Positions 54,166 to 56,683 of a stretch of DNA of 56,683 nucleotides are shown here, in pieces. The translations under genes and the position numbers were made by a program. Below the pieces are notes generated by a model. It saw only the letters and a list, made by a program, of their open reading frames with translations, was not told the DNA's origin and made no database searches. This DNA is from Rhodopirellula sp. Lineage in GTDB: Bacteria; Planctomycetota; Planctomycetia; Pirellulales; Pirellulaceae. The first letter of the stretch is position 1. Each line of letters begins with the position of its first letter. Location of the stretch: contig NZHC01000021.1 in the NCBI GenBank assembly GCA_002689655.1, forward strand, positions 1 through 56,683, read 5' to 3'.

Positions 54166-55497
54166 ATGAGTGAAGTCGAACTTGAAGTTATCGACTTGAA
54201 GGAAGTGGTCCTTTCGAACAATTCGTTTGGCCCCTCGGACGTCGGTTCGATACGTACTGCAATTTCCGAGAACTACGGTCACTTTGGTGAACTGCGAGAC
54301 GCGGTCAACGAGATGGAGGCTGATGATTTAATCAGTCCCGCTGGTAAGACCAAGATGGGCGTCTGTCAGTTTTTGCTGGGGAAATTCAGCGATGCCCTGA
54401 CAACGCTGCAATCCGCTGATGGCAGTGCAATGGCACTGTTTTATCAGGCACGTTGCATGTTCGAACTTGGCAGCTACAACGACACTGTTGCTGTCTACGA
54501 GAAAGCCCAAACGTCGGGATACAACGAAGATCAATGTAAGATCGGCGTTGCCGAATCTTATCGCTACGCTGGCCGCATCGTGGAAGCGTTGGCGATTCTG
54601 GACAATATCTTCGGGCCGGCAGAGCAAACTGCTGACTACATGTACCAACGAGCTGCCACGGTCGCTGCTGTGGGTGGTCGCATGGACGAGGCGTTAGCGT
54701 TGTACCAACGAGCGGTCCAAACGGATGAGAATCACGCTGGTGCTCTGTTCGGCTTGGCGTTGGAGAACGATCGAATGGGGAATGACGAAGAAAGTCTCTC
54801 CCTTTATGAACGTGCTGCAAAAGCATTTCCGACCGGCATTGGTGTTTTGATCAATCTCGGCTTGATTTACGAGGACAACAACCAGTTCGACAAGGCACAA
54901 ATGTGCTACAAGCGAATCTTGGATTGCTACCCAGACCACCCGCAAACTCTTCTTTACATGAAGGATGCGGCCGCAACTGGCAACATGCTCTATGACGAAG
55001 AAGCACAGCGACGCAACGATCGCTTGGCTCAGACCCTCAACATGCCGGTAACGAATTTCGAACTAAGCGTCCGAAGTCGAAATTGCCTCCAGAAGATGGG
55101 AATTGAGACGATTGGCGATTTGACTCGCACGAGTGAAGCAGAGCTTCTTAGCAGTAAGAACTTTGGCGAAACCAGCCTGTTCGAAATCCGCGAGATGCTG
55201 ACGAGCAAAGGTTTGTCGTTGGGACAATTCGCCCACGAAAAGAAGAGCAACGAGCCTCCCATCGACACCAGCCACATGTCGCCAGACGAGCAGGCTCTCC
55301 TAGATCGTCCGATCTCGGACCTGAACCTATCTGTTCGTGCCCGCAAATGCATGGCTAGACTGCAGTTGAACACAATCGGTGAGTTGATCCGCAAGACGGG
55401 TGACGACATGCTGGAGAGCAAGAACTTCGGTGTGACAAGCCTCAATGAAGTGCGGGAAAAGCTGACTGATCTTGGTCTCAAGCTGCGTGGTGACTGA
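54166..55497 (+). CDS. TPR protein with two RNA polymerase alpha-CTD-like domains
   Basis: A 443-residue protein. Residues 40-270 are tetratricopeptide-type helices (SAMALFYQARCMFELGSYND, RMDEALALYQRAVQT, ALFGLALENDRMGND and FDKAQMCYKRILDCYP). Two RpoA-CTD domains follow: about 290-347 (FELSVRSRNCLQKMGI, SKNFGETSLFEIREML) and about 378-443 (LNLSVRARKCMARLQL, SKNFGVTSLNEVREKL). The first keeps Arg265 and Asn268 equivalents, the second keeps Arg but has Lys at the Asn position; both have Thr at the Lys298 position. ATG 54166 follows AGGAG. The role may be to bridge proteins to DNA or to RNA polymerase; that is an inference from the domains. Confidence 0.92.
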   Translation: MSEVELEVIDLKEVVLSNNSFGPSDVGSIRTAISENYGHFGELRDAVNEMEADDLISPAGKTKMGVCQFLLGKFSDALTTLQSADGSAMALFYQARCMFELGSYNDTVAVYEKAQTSGYNEDQCKIGVAESYRYAGRIVEALAILDNIFGPAEQTADYMYQRAATVAAVGGRMDEALALYQRAVQTDENHAGALFGLALENDRMGNDEESLSLYERAAKAFPTGIGVLINLGLIYEDNNQFDKAQMCYKRILDCYPDHPQTLLYMKDAAATGNMLYDEEAQRRNDRLAQTLNMPVTNFELSVRSRNCLQKMGIETIGDLTRTSEAELLSSKNFGETSLFEIREMLTSKGLSLGQFAHEKKSNEPPIDTSHMSPDEQALLDRPISDLNLSVRARKCMARLQLNTIGELIRKTGDDMLESKNFGVTSLNEVREKLTDLGLKLRGD

Positions 55498-55569
55498 CGT
55501 TCAGGCAAGTCGGTCGCATGCCGTTTCTCGGCAGCGGCGCCCGATCATTGAAATGCAAGCAGCAGGCAG

Positions 55570-56683
55570 ATGAGCCAATTTGAATTCAAACTCAAACACC
55601 GCGACGCGGCCACCTCGGCGCGTCGCGGTGTTTTTTTGACGCCGCATGGTCCTGTACAGACGCCTGGCTTTATGCCGGTCGGTACCCAAGGCACGGTCAA
55701 GGGCCTGACCATTGATCAGGTTTCGGCTACTGGTGCCCACATGATCCTTGGAAACACCTACCACTTGGCGTTGCGTCCAGGTCACGAAACAGTGCGAAAG
55801 TTGGGTGGCCTGCATGCCATGTCGGGCTGGCAAGGGCCCATCCTAACCGACAGTGGGGGCTTTCAAATTTTCAGCCTCAAAGCAATCAGCAAGATTACTG
55901 AGCATGAAGCAACTTTCCGCAGCCACATCGATGGTGCGACTATCCGACTGACCCCGGAGCATTCCATTGAAATTCAGGAAGCTCTCGGGAGTGATGTAGC
56001 AATGGTTCTCGATCACGTGATCGCTCTTCCGGCCACGCATGATGAGGTCGAAGACGCGATGGCAAGGTCGATCCGCTGGGCCAAGCGTTGCCTGGAGGCA
56101 TCGACGCGTGATGACCAGGCCAAATTCGCAATCGTCCAGGGCGGACTTGATGCAGAGCTCCGAGTTCAATGCGCCTGTGAATTGTCTGCAATGGATTTCA
56201 ATGGATATGCAGTGGGCGGATTGAGTGTTGGTGAGGCTCCTGCAGAGATGTACCGCATCACGGCAGCAACCTGCCCGAGCCTTCCGGAGCAAAAACCTCG
56301 CTACCTTATGGGAGTGGGAAGACCCGTTGATTTGCTTGAGAGTGTTGCCAGAGGAATCGACTTGTTTGATTGTGTAATGCCTACGCGTAATGGACGCAAT
56401 GGTCTTGCATTCACGGACGCAGGAAATCTGAAGCTGCGTAATGCGATTCACCGGGAAGACAGCCGGCCTATCGAAGAAAACTGCCCCTGCCTTGCCTGCC
56501 GACACAGTCGCGGATACCTCCGCCACCTGTTTGTTGCAGGGGAGATGTTGGGACCAATCCTGCTTTCCATTCACAACCTCACCTACTACCAGCGGCTGAT
56601 GGCTGAAGCTCGTGCAGCGATCGAGTCAGACCGATTCAACGACTTCCTTACGGAAAAAAAGCGAGGCTGGGGTGAAGATCAGA
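55570..56683 (+). CDS. tgt: Queuine tRNA-ribosyltransferase, C-terminus cut by window end
   Basis: A tRNA-guanine transglycosylase, 371 codons visible. Catalytic Asp94 lies in DSGGFQIFS and the nucleophile Asp267 in [15 protein letters not shown]. The zinc site is CPCLAC (305-310) and His335. The substrate-pocket motif reads LDHVIALP, where most bacterial enzymes read DEC; the next pocket segment is VGGLSVGE. The ATG at 55570 starts the family N-terminus [17 protein letters not shown]. It follows the TPR/alpha-CTD gene on the same strand by 72 bp. Confidence 0.96.
   Translation, partial: MSQFEFKLKHRDAATSARRGVFLTPHGPVQTPGFMPVGTQGTVKGLTIDQVSATGAHMILGNTYHLALRPGHETVRKLGGLHAMSGWQGPILTDSGGFQIFSLKAISKITEHEATFRSHIDGATIRLTPEHSIEIQEALGSDVAMVLDHVIALPATHDEVEDAMARSIRWAKRCLEASTRDDQAKFAIVQGGLDAELRVQCACELSAMDFNGYAVGGLSVGEAPAEMYRITAATCPSLPEQKPRYLMGVGRPVDLLESVARGIDLFDCVMPTRNGRNGLAFTDAGNLKLRNAIHREDSRPIEENCPCLACRHSRGYLRHLFVAGEMLGPILLSIHNLTYYQRLMAEARAAIESDRFNDFLTEKKRGWGEDQ

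Overview
The window looks like a chromosome segment of a planctomycete, most likely a Pirellulaceae/Rhodopirellula-type marine bacterium. I judge this from the gene content, not from a database search. It has a dense block of secreted Cys-type sulfatases, two DUF1592/DUF1552 cytochrome-like gene pairs, small planctomycete-type hypothetical proteins, an RpoA-CTD-like protein family, and no Gram-positive or proteobacterial hallmark operons.

Region 1 (1-11.5 kb): a membrane-anchored anti-sigma-like protein cut by the window edge, with an ELNP tandem repeat at the cut; a two-domain S51 (cyanophycinase-like) peptidase; two STAS proteins and a NarL/UhpB-type histidine kinase (probable signalling parts); tRNA-Lys and tRNA-Ser; an ApbE flavinyltransferase; a tightly packed five-gene minus-strand operon built around a P-loop ATPase and an arrestin-like membrane protein; and a free-standing RNA polymerase alpha-CTD domain.

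Region 2 (12-27.4 kb): housekeeping. A disordered Arg/Gly-rich protein is followed by an SRP RNA gene and the dnaX-ybaB-recR replication/repair cluster, then rpoN, an ECF sigma factor, a ComF-type phosphoribosyltransferase, a DUF502 membrane protein, miaB, and a coupled pair of M16 peptidase genes (one lacking and one keeping the zinc motif). dnaX has a 10-A run where slippage into either other frame would end translation quickly, giving a gamma-like product. It also lacks the zinc-binding cysteines.

Region 3 (27.5-35 kb): a DUF1552/DUF1592 pair, then a scarred, probably rearranged stretch. It holds a tRNA 3'-end-like fragment, a strong hairpin, a truncated KptA N-terminal domain beside a methyltransferase, an SGNH hydrolase, and a chimeric pseudogene that joins the start of a sulfatase to the end of a DUF1592 protein with an in-frame TAG.

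Region 4 (35-52.1 kb): a minus-strand polysaccharide-degradation-like locus with a second DUF1552/DUF1592 pair (the DUF1592 member unusually long), a secreted aldose 1-epimerase, five full-length exported sulfatases (one fused to an FG-GAP/VCBS propeller) and one hypothetical protein. The set suggests extracytoplasmic desulfation of sulfated glycans and handling of the released sugars.

Region 5 (52.9-56.7 kb): an exported cyclophilin, tRNA-Thr, a TPR protein with two RpoA-CTD domains, and tgt (cut by the window end). Together with the free-standing domain at 11.2 kb, this makes three alpha-CTD-like modules outside rpoA in one window.
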